This document shows, piece after piece, positions 26,301-33,871 of a stretch of DNA of 64,000 nt. The notes beneath the pieces are model-generated. The model ran no database searches. It saw only the letters and a program-made list of their open reading frames with translations, and was not told where the DNA came from. Made by a program: the position numbers and the translations under genes. This stretch comes from Paenibacillus rigui (GTDB lineage Bacteria; Bacillota; Bacilli; Paenibacillales; NBRC-103111), in assembly GCF_002234615.1 (NCBI RefSeq), contig NZ_NMQW01000019.1, forward strand, positions 1 through 64,000, given 5' to 3'. Each line of letters opens with the position of its first letter. Within the stretch, counting starts at the first letter, position 1.

Positions 26301-28758
26301 GGATGTTATCCACCTTCATCTTGCTGCCGTTGGACTGAAATCCGATCCTACCTTTGGCATAAGCTGTCGCCGCTTCCGTATCGACGATCATTTGGTCGTT
26401 GATCCACTGCTGCACGCGATTGCCGAGCGCGATGACCGTATAATGATACATTTTATCCGCCTGGATCGACTCGCTGTACGAGGCTTTCTCCATCACGTTC
26501 CATCCGTTGGACGATGTACGTTCAGCAAACTCAACCCCGTTAGCAGAAGCATTCTGCCTTACAGCCATTTGATAATACGGATAATTATTATTTTGAATGC
26601 GATACATGATGGAATGCCATCTTGCCGAATCGTTCGCTGCCAGATGAGTGACATCCGCTTCGATCTTGTAGTTGCCGAATGCCCCTAAGTAGCTTGGAAG
26701 CAGGACCCTGGAGGGATTATCCGGGCTCGTGCGCGCATCCAGCTCGAAAGCTCCCGATTTCACGACTGCGGCGGCAGCCGTTGTCCCCTCGATTCTTGTC
26801 CAATCCGGCGGCAGGGAGCCGTCCGGAAGCGAATCGAAATTTTGCTCATACAGCACGTATTCCTTGTCCGCCGGGTCCTTGACTACCACCGTCAAGGCAA
26901 TGCTGCCTCCATCCTTCTGCACGGTCACCGTATAGACGCCCTTTTGCGATACGGATTTCAGCTGTCCGTTCTCAATCACCACGGCATTGGAGGACGATGA
27001 CCAGTTGAGTTGATCGCCCCGGAGCACTGCCGTGGAGAAATCGTTATAGCTGCCCTGGAAGGTAATGGCGCTCAAATCCACCGTTTGGCCGGACACTGCC
27101 AGAACATACCCTGTGTCATGCTTCAAGGAAGTCAGCTGAACCCCTGTAGTCGATCGCGTCACAGTGATCGTCTTCTCTGTTTCCGCGTTGTAATAAACCG
27201 CCTTGATTTTGGCTGTTCCCTCTTTGACAGGATAGATTTGGTTGTTGATAATTTTGATCACACTATCATCGGACGAATACAGCTTCACCCGGTCGGCCGG
27301 CACGGAATCTGTAATACCGTCCGAGAAATAGACGCTGTGCGTGACGCTGGCCGGGCCGGTCAAAGCTTCTAATGAAGCGGATACCGTCATATCAAGCCGG
27401 TCAGCCGTAATTCTCGTCACCTTCAAATTATCGAAGGATACCTTGCTCTGGTCTCCCTGAAACCCGACTCTTCCCTTCTCCGGCAGCACCTCAGAGGTCA
27501 AGTTTTTATCGCCGTAGCCGGTAAAGTCCGCATCGCTCTTCATTTTCAAATATTGCTTGACATTGTTGTCAAACACTCTGAGCTTCATCGTGTAATCTTT
27601 GCCCGTTTGCAAGGTAGCTCCCGTGCCGCTTATAGGCGTAGGAGAGTACCAGCTGCCATCCGGTTTCCGGTAGGCCGTCTCAATGGTTCCATTTTGCTTG
27701 ATGGCCATTTGCGGATACGGCGTCTTGCCCGTTGACGGCGCCCGGAACATAATGGAAGCCCAGCGGCCGGTGTTCAAGAAGGCGTCGAACTTCACATCCG
27801 CCTCAATCGCGTAATTGTCCCATTGGACCGGAGCGATGATCCGGCTTTGCTTGCCCGACGCGTTCCCATCAAAGGTCAGCCTGCCGTTGCCATAGGTGTC
27901 CTGAACAACCGTAAACGGACTGCTGCCCGAGTTAACGTCCGATACCCAGCCGTCCGGCGTGCTGCCGGTCGGATAGCTGTCGAAGTTCTCATTCAGCAGC
28001 ACCGGATTGACATTGCCTGATACCGGGTGACTGTCTGAAAGTGTAATCACCCCATAGCCGGCGGTATTGTTCCAGAACGTATCTTCATTGTAAGCGCTCC
28101 AGAAGCTTGACCGCTGCTCGGAGGAATCCGCGCCATACCGGTCCGTCGCTCCGATATTGATGCCCAGCTGCTTGGTCAGCACAGGATCAAAGTTCAGCAT
28201 GTTCCATGGCACTGCCATTTCCATCGCCCAGCCCGTGCTTGTCTTGCTGATGGAACGAAGAATTTTCTTCTCGTCCTTGCTGCCTTGATTGTTCGGCGCG
28301 GCTCCGAAGTGGAATTCCGGCGTTGCCGTTCCCGGCTGATATACGAGCCCGATCTGCATATCGTCAGCGGCAAAGGGAGCCGATTGATGCTTCGTAGGAT
28401 CCAGGAAAATATTGATATTGTCCTGTTCAAACCAATATCCTGTTGCGTTGGAGGTCAGCGTATCGTCATCGGCTTTCACCCCGACATACAAATACTGATT
28501 GTCCCACAGCAGCCCGAAGGAGGCGTCCTTAAAGGTCCCTTGTCCGGACTTCTTATTTAACGGCTGATCAATCTTCCAGATGGATTCATCCAGCTTGCCG
28601 TCAATGACCGGAGCGGTTAACGTCTTGTTAACCTCCAGCGAGATTCTGCCCGCGTCCGCCGCGTGTGCGGAGGGCAGCCAGCTGAGCGGCTGTACCAGAC
28701 TTCCGACGATAGCTGCCGCCGTGGCTATGCGTACTAGCTTGGCAAACTTGTTGTTCAT
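23305..28758 (-). CDS. SLH-anchored surface glycerophosphodiester phosphodiesterase
   Basis: An 1817-residue secreted protein. Order: signal peptide (1-33), CBM9/DOMON-like sandwich (38-243), concanavalin-like domain (258-450), Ig-like region (452-626), second concanavalin-like domain (636-835), a degenerate phosphodiesterase-like barrel (839-1055), a catalytic GDPD barrel (1058-1297), a Gly/Ser linker, a beta module, and three SLH repeats (1628-1817). The GDPD site is intact: AHRG, APEDT, FIENDMWLSKDGHIVIVHDD, then ESEIK. It should cleave glycerophosphodiesters at the wall to glycerol-3-phosphate plus alcohol. The open frame extends upstream through the leader; the ATG at 28758 begins the signal peptide and has GAAGGGA. 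It lies behind a GlpP-type leader. Confidence 0.9.
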   Translation of the reverse strand: MNNKFAKLVRIATAAAIVGSLVQPLSWLPSAHAADAGRISLEVNKTLTAPVIDGKLDESIWKIDQPLNKKSGQGTFKDASFGLLWDNQYLYVGVKADDDTLTSNATGYWFEQDNINIFLDPTKHQSAPFAADDMQIGLVYQPGTATPEFHFGAAPNNQGSKDEKKILRSISKTSTGWAMEMAVPWNMLNFDPVLTKQLGINIGATDRYGADSSEQRSSFWSAYNEDTFWNNTAGYGVITLSDSHPVSGNVNPVLLNENFDSYPTGSTPDGWVSDVNSGSSPFTVVQDTYGNGRLTFDGNASGKQSRIIAPVQWDNYAIEADVKFDAFLNTGRWASIMFRAPSTGKTPYPQMAIKQNGTIETAYRKPDGSWYSPTPISGTGATLQTGKDYTMKLRVFDNNVKQYLKMKSDADFTGYGDKNLTSEVLPEKGRVGFQGDQSKVSFDNLKVTRITADRLDMTVSASLEALTGPASVTHSVYFSDGITDSVPADRVKLYSSDDSVIKIINNQIYPVKEGTAKIKAVYYNAETEKTITVTRSTTGVQLTSLKHDTGYVLAVSGQTVDLSAITFQGSYNDFSTAVLRGDQLNWSSSSNAVVIENGQLKSVSQKGVYTVTVQKDGGSIALTVVVKDPADKEYVLYEQNFDSLPDGSLPPDWTRIEGTTAAAAVVKSGAFELDARTSPDNPSRVLLPSYLGAFGNYKIEADVTHLAANDSARWHSIMYRIQNNNYPYYQMAVRQNASANGVEFAERTSSNGWNVMEKASYSESIQADKMYHYTVIALGNRVQQWINDQMIVDTEAATAYAKGRIGFQSNGSKMKVDNIRVTLQESALPPTPTEKFVKMATPDTKIALVPSVAAEIHSLDDLSALSTSSKPAAVMLHVTGDLQVTDQTGQTNIGGLDTVMGIIGTSMIPTFYVKDEQAVDQLVQYLKAQAIEDAFVVSDRGELVKRAREAYPILRGIIDFTARSVTKDNLLDIRRETSANNARIAILPQAAAVSRDMVEYLQQRAIMVWGQEASVQAERTLVMHKLITAGVDGIMTGAPQTAVDAFKLYSHNTTLIRKPFILAHRGLPSQAPEDTIESNILGLDAGGDFIENDMWLSKDGHIVIVHDDTLDRTTNGTGSVENFTLEQLKALNANKPHPAGFPNVKIPTWDEQIDLAQSKGKMVESEIKSSKPEMVNTVIQVIKDKKAEDTVNMMSFNTEQLMRLRQQMPEMPTGLLVNGITSNETNVNKSLRDAIRNVQGTNATFNVGYYNIGKNFMESAHHHGLIVSPWTINNQNDFISMFMLGPWGITTDYADYASDWAASIQPEKDQYDLAQNDSLTLSASVVSFKGAKTAVTPEIVLLDGQDVVNVDGAKMTAKNAGTVHALLRTTQVIDTNNQYDMYSQPITIEVKGGHKGHNSGSGSGGGVTPTVPATPNEGSVNGSDASKSIPDTVEATDGKADASKLKESLGAHTRVQVKFTGDTVTLPAAGVSSASGTDGKTLLLTGDHIAYTLPLSALKLDALAQKLGVSVNDVTLRFTAKKLEESEAAAVSGAVAAAGGKLAAAPVKFIAEATGKDGAAVPAGLAAAEGSRELTLDRAMDPSKATGVKYDPQTKQLQFVPALFTVKDGQTIVTLKGSGDGVFTIIENNKSFADLANHWAQADIELLANKLIVDGAAENRFDPDRHMTRAEFAALLVRALGLESASGKASFSDVKAADWYAAPVAAAASAGLLGGYEDGSFRPNKGITREEQAAMMVRAMAYAGIDAGVSPAKQDEALAAFKDAKQIVWAKAEVAAALQAGLLNGMTTDTLDSASYATRAQSAVMLKRLLSKVNYIN

Positions 28759-28867
28759 GATTGTCCCTTCATCCCTTTCATTCATGATTGACTTTCCATT
28801 CCCGCTTCTCCCGCACAATGCGCCAATACGCCCATCTGATTGAGATGAACCCTGCCGCCTCCTTTCC

Positions 28868-28999
28868 CGGAACAACACAAAAAACCCTCTATCCATCAAA
28901 CGGAAACGACGCCCCAAAACAATGGGGTTGTCCATCTGTTGCATAAAAGGGTTTTCTCCTCGACTCGTACCCTTGCCTATTCTTTTGTCCGTTACAAGT
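28868..28999 (-). promoter_or_regulatory. GlpP-type antitermination leader of the phosphodiesterase gene
   Basis: The minus-strand leader has the same ordered blocks as the one at 22935-23064: GCAAGGGTACGAG, GAGGAGAAAACCCTTTTATG, a variable hairpin (ACCCCATTGTTTTGGGG), then GTTTGATGGATAGAGGG and a run of six T. AAAACCCT/AGGGTTTT closes the terminator stem. The variable centre and conserved flanks are what a protein-recognised antiterminator would show. glpP is the next gene upstream, only about 70 bp away. Confidence 0.78.
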
Positions 29000-29002
29000 C
29001 CT

Positions 29003-29034
29003 ACTTTACCAGCGTTTTGTTATCGGAACGTCAA
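29003..29034 (-). promoter_or_regulatory. Promoter of the phosphodiesterase gene
   Basis: Minus strand: TTGACG (29034-29029) and TAAAGT (29008-29003), spacer 20 bp. CTTTACAA upstream and CCGATAACA downstream of the -35 match the promoter at 23072-23103. The long spacer suggests help from an activator, or a misplaced -10. Confidence 0.45.
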
Positions 29035-29071
29035 GCCCTCTTAAATAAATTGTAAAGCCCCCCTTGACCCC

Positions 29072-29638
29072 TTACATCGTCCACAAATGCTTGCTCCCCA
29101 TAGACACGGCGCTCGCGCCCGCTTGCAGCGCAATCTCAATCTCGCCCGGCTCTTGAATCAGCCCCCCGGCAATAATCGGCAGGGAAATACGGTCCCTCAA
29201 GGTCGTAATGACACGCGGGATAAGCCCTGGCATAATTTCAACCGCATCGGGCTCGCTCTGCAAAATATTATGGATGCCATGCTCCAAGGCCGACGTATCG
29301 ATGAGAAAAAGGCGCTGGATCGCTAACAGCCCGTTCTTTTTGGCATGCTTCACGAAATGGCTTTTCGTTGAAATAATGCCGGTCGGCCGGACCCGCTCCG
29401 CGATAAACCTCATAACAATCGGGTCCCCACCCAGCCCGGTTATAAAATCGACGTGCAGGAACACCTTCTTGCCTGCACGAAGCGCCTGGCCGACGTAATC
29501 TTCAACCGTAAACAGATCCCCGATCAGCAAAAACACGGCAGGCCAGTCTCCGCGGCAGGCCGCCTGCAAATCCTCCGGCCTGCGTACGGCAGGAATTATT
29601 TTTCTCGCGCCCCAGTAGTGGTGCAATTCATGCTTCAT
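29072..29638 (-). CDS. glpP: Glycerol-3-phosphate-responsive antiterminator GlpP
   Basis: A 188-residue cytosolic RNA-binding antiterminator. The family core is clear: KVFLHVDFITGLGGD, then PTGIISTKSHFVKHAKKNGL, AIQRLFLIDTSALEHGI, DAVEIMPGLIPRVI, PIIAGGLIQEPGEIEIALQAGA and the ending GSKHLW. In Bacillus subtilis GlpP binds glycerol-3-phosphate and leader mRNA to prevent termination before glp genes. The frame opens at a GTG at 29662 with three later ATGs; GGCGGAG lies 4-6 nt before the ATG at 29638. It precedes the first GlpP-type leader, so it probably controls the genes beside it. Confidence 0.92.
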   Translation of the reverse strand: MKHELHHYWGARKIIPAVRRPEDLQAACRGDWPAVFLLIGDLFTVEDYVGQALRAGKKVFLHVDFITGLGGDPIVMRFIAERVRPTGIISTKSHFVKHAKKNGLLAIQRLFLIDTSALEHGIHNILQSEPDAVEIMPGLIPRVITTLRDRISLPIIAGGLIQEPGEIEIALQAGASAVSMGSKHLWTM

Positions 29639-29769
29639 GCTCTCCGCCCCCATCTTCATCACAATAACCGCTATTCACCTTCTCTATTTCAACTTAGCAG
29701 ATGATTGTTATTGGAATGTTAAATGCAAGCACAAGCGGTGTCTTTTCATTGTGTTTAGGGCTTTAAATC

Positions 29770-30098
29770 TGTGGACAAAGTGAATTGTGGATATGTTGAT
29801 AGCTGATCTTCCCTTTATGCACAGCAAGGGTTGAATCCCTGTTAATAATGTGTATAAATATGGGGATAAGCCGTGGAGTACATCGTACCCTTCAGTTGAA
29901 CGATTTGGATGCGAGCCGCGTCTCACCGTTAGAAGCTGCTGCAAGCATCCGCTCCTTGCCAAAGGCACTATTTCCTTATCTTAAGCCTGAATCGATTCTG
30001 TGGATAGCTTGCTCTGTGGATATGTGAGTAGAAGCCTAGAGGCTTATACACACCCTGCTTTCAGGAGCTGTGGGCTGTGTGCATAAAGCTGTGGATAA
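29770..30098. repeat. Cluster of ten DnaA-box-like 9-mers
   Basis: The 520-bp gap between glpP and the next gene holds one perfect box TGTGGATAA (30090-30098). Nine more 9-mers have one mismatch: 29770 (TGTGGACAA), 29786 (TGTGGATAT), 29815 (TTATGCACA), 29849 (TGTGTATAA), 29861 (TGGGGATAA), 29999 (TGTGGATAG), 30015 (TGTGGATAT), 30044 (TTATACACA) and 30078 (TGTGCATAA). Fewer than one such site would be expected here by chance. No dnaA or dnaN is nearby, so it resembles a DnaA-box cluster outside oriC. Confidence 0.7.
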
Positions 30099-30160
30099 GG
30101 GACGCGGGTTTTCTTTTCATGCTATACTAAGCAGGATTGTCTGAGGAAAGGATCGTGGTT

Positions 30161-30784
30161 GTGTTGAATCTTGTTATTTTGGGGGCGACCGGTCGCGTCG
30201 GTTCCCATATTGCGGCTCTCGCTGCCCGTGATGGCCATCATGTCACGCTGCTGGTACGCCAACCGGAAAACCTGCAGCTTGCGGGGGACAACGTCACTGT
30301 GATACAGGGCAATGCTTTGGCAGCCCAGGCTCTGGAGCTTGCGGTACATGGCGCCCACGCGGTCATCAGCGCCTTAAGCACGGACGGAGCCTCCACTTTA
30401 TCCGAGGGGATGCCGCTCCTGATCCGCGCGATGAGCCAAAGCGGCGTGCGGCGCATCATTACCATCGGAACCGCAGGTATTTTGCAAAGCCGGGTCTCGC
30501 CTGACCTGCTGAGGTACCAGTCCAGCGAATCCAGACGCACGTTAACCCGTGCCGCCGAGGAGCACCATAAAGCTTATGAAGCTTTGCGGCTGTCAGAGCT
30601 GGATTGGACCATCGTCTGCCCGACCTATTTGCCTGACGGCGCGTTCACCGGGACGTACCGGGTAGCCAAGGATCTGCTGCCCGAGGACGGCAAACAAATT
30701 TCAGTGCAGGATACGGCCGCCTTCGCTTACGCGCAGCTGGACGATCCGGCCTATATTCGATCCAGAGTAGGAATCGCCTATTAG
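30161..30784 (+). CDS. NAD(P)H-binding atypical SDR protein
   Basis: A protein of about 207 residues with an N-terminal Rossmann motif (LVILGATGRVGSHIAAL) and the NADP-loop LLVRQPENL. Blocks such as AVHGAHAVISALS, IITIGTAGIL and LDWTIVCPTYLPDGAFTG match the NmrA/biliverdin-reductase-B-like NAD(P)-binding family. The frame opens at a TTG at 30137, but GAGGAAAGG at 30143-30151 favours the GTG at 30161 (or the TTG at 30164). An extended -10, TGCTATACT (30120-30128), precedes it, directly beside the perfect DnaA box. The substrate is unknown. Confidence 0.85.
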   Translation: MLNLVILGATGRVGSHIAALAARDGHHVTLLVRQPENLQLAGDNVTVIQGNALAAQALELAVHGAHAVISALSTDGASTLSEGMPLLIRAMSQSGVRRIITIGTAGILQSRVSPDLLRYQSSESRRTLTRAAEEHHKAYEALRLSELDWTIVCPTYLPDGAFTGTYRVAKDLLPEDGKQISVQDTAAFAYAQLDDPAYIRSRVGIAY

Positions 30785-30931
30785 GGTGTGGACGAAAACC
30801 GAACACCTCGAACCCCGATCTGCCCGACTGGCAGTGAAAATTGCGGGTTGTAATCTCGTGTCGAAATCCGTAGGATAAATATATAACATGTGTTGTGCAT
30901 TACATTCGTGATTATAAAGGAGACGAGTACC

Positions 30932-31744
30932 TTGAGCCTAAAAAAAGTACTAACGATAGCCGGCTCGGACACGAGCGGCGGCGCCGGAATCCAGGCGGAT
31001 TTGAAAACGTTCCAGGAGCGTGACGTTTACGGCATGACCGTCTTGACGACGGTGGTAACGATGGACCCGTTCAACGGCTGGTCCCACGGGGTATTCCCGA
31101 TTGCTCTGTCCACGGTGGAAGAGCAGCTGAAAACCGTGCTGGACGGCATCGGCATCGACGCGATGAAAACCGGCATGCTCGGTTCCGTTGAGCTGATCGA
31201 GCTGGTAGCCCACACCATCAAGTCCAAGGGACTGCAGCGCATCGTCATCGATCCGGTGATGGTTTGCAAGGGCAATGACGAGGCGCTCCACCCGGAATCG
31301 ACCGTAGCGCTGCGGGAGCTGCTGGTGCCGCTGGCGGATGTCGTAACGCCGAACCTGTTCGAAGCTGCACAGCTCGCGGACACATCACCGATCCGTACGC
31401 TGGAGGATATGAAAGAAGCCGCCCGCATCATCCGCGAGACCGGCGTGAGCTACGTGCTGATCAAGGGCGGCGCCAAGCTGGAGCATCCGCAAGCCGTCGA
31501 CCTGCTCTACGATGGCACGACCTTCGAGCTGTTCGAGTCGGACAAAATTTCGACCGGCTACACGCATGGTGCAGGCTGCACCTATTCCGCCGCTGTCACG
31601 GCTGAGTTAGCCAAGGGCAGCGAAGTGAAAGAGGCCGTACGCACCGCAAAGGCGTTCATCTCCGAGGCGATCCGCCACGGCTTCCCGATCAACTCGTTCG
31701 TTGGACCGACGATGCACTCCGCTTACCGCAAAGCCCAAGGCTAA
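30932..31744 (+). CDS. pdxK: Pyridoxine (pyridoxal/HMP) kinase of the ThiD-like class
   Basis: A 270-residue ribokinase-fold enzyme that phosphorylates vitamin B6 vitamers, and possibly hydroxymethylpyrimidine. The sequence closely follows Bacillus subtilis PdxK: TIAGSDTSGGAGIQADLKTF, DAMKTGMLGSVELIE, IDPVMVCKGNDE, TPNLFEAAQL, and GYTHGAGCTYSAAVTAELAKG. The cysteine in GAGC replaces the usual catalytic aspartate, as in the Firmicute ThiD-like pyridoxal kinases. The frame opens earlier, but the TTG at 30932 has AAAGGAG 9 nt upstream. It stands alone, with a hairpin 10 bp after its stop. Confidence 0.9.
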   Translation: MSLKKVLTIAGSDTSGGAGIQADLKTFQERDVYGMTVLTTVVTMDPFNGWSHGVFPIALSTVEEQLKTVLDGIGIDAMKTGMLGSVELIELVAHTIKSKGLQRIVIDPVMVCKGNDEALHPESTVALRELLVPLADVVTPNLFEAAQLADTSPIRTLEDMKEAARIIRETGVSYVLIKGGAKLEHPQAVDLLYDGTTFELFESDKISTGYTHGAGCTYSAAVTAELAKGSEVKEAVRTAKAFISEAIRHGFPINSFVGPTMHSAYRKAQG

Positions 31745-31754
31745 CGGTATATGC

Positions 31755-31799
31755 AGCAAAAGCTCCCCGCCTCGCGTTCACGGGAGGGGAGCTTCTGCT
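31755..31799. terminator. Long hairpin between pdxK and the PspC gene
   Basis: AGCAAAAGCTCCCC (31755-31768) pairs with GGGGAGCTTCTGCT (31786-31799). No U-run follows on the plus strand. On the minus strand the stem contains TTTT. It probably marks the end of both convergent genes. Confidence 0.5.
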
Positions 31800-31885
31800 G
31801 CATTCCATTCATCCCGTCTCCGGCTCGAAACCGTTTATCGGCCGACAGGAGGGTTCCTCCCCTGCTGTGGCAGCCTCACTTCATC

Positions 31886-32089
31886 TTAAGACACGTGATG
31901 GATATAAGCATCCTTCGGGATGATCAGGCTCGCAATAAAGTACAGCAGTACAGTTGTCCCGAAGCTGCAGAAAGCGGCAATGATCATCAACATGCGGACA
32001 AGAGTGGCGTTGATCCCCAGGTATTCCGAAATCCCTCCGCACAGGCCGGTTAATCTGCTATTTGAAATCGAGCGGTATATTTTTTTCAT
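31886..32089 (-). CDS. PspC-domain membrane protein
   Basis: A 67-residue protein that is essentially one PspC domain: KKIYRSISNSRLTGLCGGISEYLG, then a hydrophobic segment (LMIIAAFCSFGTTVLLYFIASLIIP). The LxGVCGGxAEYxG-like motif followed by one or two membrane helices is diagnostic of the family, linked to envelope stress in proteobacteria and widespread as short proteins in Firmicutes. The start ATG at 32089 has GGGAG 8 nt upstream; the frame extends 7 codons further without support. Confidence 0.85.
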   Translation of the reverse strand: MKKIYRSISNSRLTGLCGGISEYLGINATLVRMLMIIAAFCSFGTTVLLYFIASLIIPKDAYIHHVS

Positions 32090-32198
32090 ATGAGTTGTTC
32101 TCCCTTCCATCGTTCATGCCTTTATTGTAAGGCTTGCCTGTGGAAAGAAAAACAGACCGGCGACGGTGACGGAGCCTAGTCTCAAGTCGGGGATTGCA

Positions 32199-32227
32199 TT
32201 GACGTTGCCTGGCGTTAAAGTTATTAT
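32199..32227 (+). promoter_or_regulatory. Promoter of the Rrf2 gene
   Basis: TTGACG (32199-32204), 17-bp spacer, TATTAT (32222-32227), 38 bp before the start codon. Confidence 0.65.
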
Positions 32228-32265
32228 GGATACGTAAATTCTTTTATTGAGGCGGATGATCCCGA

Positions 32266-32667
32266 ATGAAGTACTCCAAGGCAACGAATTACGCCCTTCA
32301 CACCATGCTCTTTCTTGCGGCCATAACTCCCAACAAACCGATCGGCGTGCAGCAGCTGGCAGAACGGCAGGACGTTTCCCCTACCTATCTTTCCAAGATC
32401 TTAACCAAGCTCGCCAAGGCAGGCATGATTGAATCCATATCAGGAGCCAACGGCGGATACAGTCTGAAGAGGAACTGGGAAAGCATCTCGTTCCTTGATA
32501 TTATTCACGCAATTGAAGGGAATGCTTCCTTGTTTGATTGCAGCTTGAACCATGGACCCGAATGTGCGATTCAGCAGGTGGTACTAGCCGCAGAAGAAAA
32601 AATGGAACAGCATCTGAGAAATCAGACGATAGCCGAGCTCGCCAAATCTATGAAAAATGAACTGTAA
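32266..32667 (+). CDS. Rrf2-family transcriptional regulator
   Basis: A 133-residue winged-helix regulator: MKYSKATNYALHTMLFLA, then IGVQQLAERQDVSPTYLSKILTKLAKAGMIES and the wing GANGGYSL, all typical of Rrf2 proteins. Only two cysteines are present, in FDCSLNHGPECAIQ, rather than the three that bind an Fe-S cluster in IscR/NsrR. It is thus closer to the YwnA-like group and may sense thiol or redox changes directly. The gene stands alone behind a good promoter; its targets are not apparent. Confidence 0.9.
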   Translation: MKYSKATNYALHTMLFLAAITPNKPIGVQQLAERQDVSPTYLSKILTKLAKAGMIESISGANGGYSLKRNWESISFLDIIHAIEGNASLFDCSLNHGPECAIQQVVLAAEEKMEQHLRNQTIAELAKSMKNEL

Positions 32668-32803
32668 AATGTAGTAAGCGAATAAGGAATATATATTGTC
32701 TACATTATCGTTTATTCGCTGTTCATCGGCCCAAGCCATCATCATAAATCAAGCAAGCCGGCTATGACTGCCCATTGCACATGAACAGCCCGACCGGCCT
32801 AAC

Positions 32804-32833
32804 CAAAAGAAGGAGTGCTTCGCAGCAGCACTC
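32804..32833 (-). terminator. Rho-independent terminator of the diaminopropionate operon
   Basis: On the minus strand GGAGTGCT (32833-32826) pairs with AGCACTCC (32819-32812), followed by TTCTTTT. It lies 70 bp beyond the sbnB stop. Confidence 0.75.
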
Positions 32834-32902
32834 CTCTCCTGCTTTGCTATGTCTGGGAACCCGCGGCAAGCTATGCCCAGCGTGTTATCAGCGGATCCCT
32901 CC

Positions 32903-33871
32903 TCAGACCTTCAGCCTCGTTCCCTTCCCTAGGCGCAGCGCTTCGCCCACATAATAATCCGCAATACCAATGTCAAAGACAGCCAGCCCCATCGGGTTAA
33001 AATAAACCGGCTCCTCTGCGTCAAAACGGGACAGAGCGCCATGGAACAGCACCTGCGGAATCGTGAGGGTATCCGATTCCTGCAGGCCGTGCTGCACATG
33101 CAGCTGCTCGATATCCGTATTCTCGCGGCATACCTCCTGCCAATCATCGACGATGATGGCCTTCACCTTCGCTACGCTGTCTGGCTTGTAATCGCGCAGC
33201 GAGACGTTAAGCAGCAGCGCGCCCGCGGGCGGCGCTTCATCGATGTACCGCTCCGCGGCGACCGTGCAGGTCGCGATGACGCTGGACCCGCGGTACACAG
33301 GCCGCCAATCGTCGGCAATGTCCGTGATGCCGCGCACGGATGCAGGGACCGTGCCCGGGTCCATGCCGTTCAGGTCATACAGGGTAATGCGCTCCAGCTT
33401 GTCACCGAGCAGAGCGATGGCCATCTCCAGGTGCAGACGGCCGATCGGCCCCCAGCCGATCAGGCCGAGCCGCACCTTCGCAGGGCGCCGCTCCGCTGCA
33501 TAGGCGCGGAGGATGCTTCCGCTGACCGCTGCCGTCCGCAGGCCGTTCAGCAGGCCGCTATGAAGAAAGGCCACAGGCTCCCCGGTGGCCGGATCATTCA
33601 ATATGAGCGTATTATGGGCACGGGGCAGCCCTATGCGCCGATTGTGCGGAAAGCTCGCCACCCACTTGATACCGGCCGCCTGAACGCTCCCGCCCACATA
33701 GGCCGGCATGGCAATGATCCGGTTGACCGGATCGCCGAACCGCAAATACGGCTTCAACGGATGGGCGCAGTCGCCCCGCTCCTTGATCGCCGCGACCTCC
33801 TCTACGATGCCGACAAGCCTTGGCCAATCGATGCCTATGCCGCGTATCGTTTCGTCGTTCAAGTAAATCAT
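32903..33871 (-). CDS. sbnB: SbnB-like N-(2-amino-2-carboxyethyl)-L-glutamate dehydrogenase
   Basis: A 322-residue protein of the ornithine cyclodeaminase/mu-crystallin family. Known SbnB enzymes oxidatively split the SbnA product to L-2,3-diaminopropionate and 2-oxoglutarate using NAD. Recognisable parts are the start MIYLNDETIRGIGIDW, the substrate-binding segment AAGIKWVASFPHN with its lysine, and the Rossmann motif LIGWGPIGRLHLEMA. The frame is open upstream, but the ATG at 33871 has AAGGTGG 6 nt before it and overlaps the sbnA stop by four bases (ATGA), showing tight translational coupling. Confidence 0.9.
   Translation of the reverse strand: MIYLNDETIRGIGIDWPRLVGIVEEVAAIKERGDCAHPLKPYLRFGDPVNRIIAMPAYVGGSVQAAGIKWVASFPHNRRIGLPRAHNTLILNDPATGEPVAFLHSGLLNGLRTAAVSGSILRAYAAERRPAKVRLGLIGWGPIGRLHLEMAIALLGDKLERITLYDLNGMDPGTVPASVRGITDIADDWRPVYRGSSVIATCTVAAERYIDEAPPAGALLLNVSLRDYKPDSVAKVKAIIVDDWQEVCRENTDIEQLHVQHGLQESDTLTIPQVLFHGALSRFDAEEPVYFNPMGLAVFDIGIADYYVGEALRLGKGTRLKV

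Noticed and set aside
28759-28944. 62-codon N-terminal extension of the phosphodiesterase frame
   Set aside because: The extension is the leader RNA read through; the signal peptide and ribosome site place the start at 28758.
29770-30098. Chromosomal origin oriC
   Set aside because: Many DnaA boxes are present, but dnaA, dnaN, rpmH or other usual neighbours are absent, and no obvious unwinding element with DnaA-trio repeats was seen.
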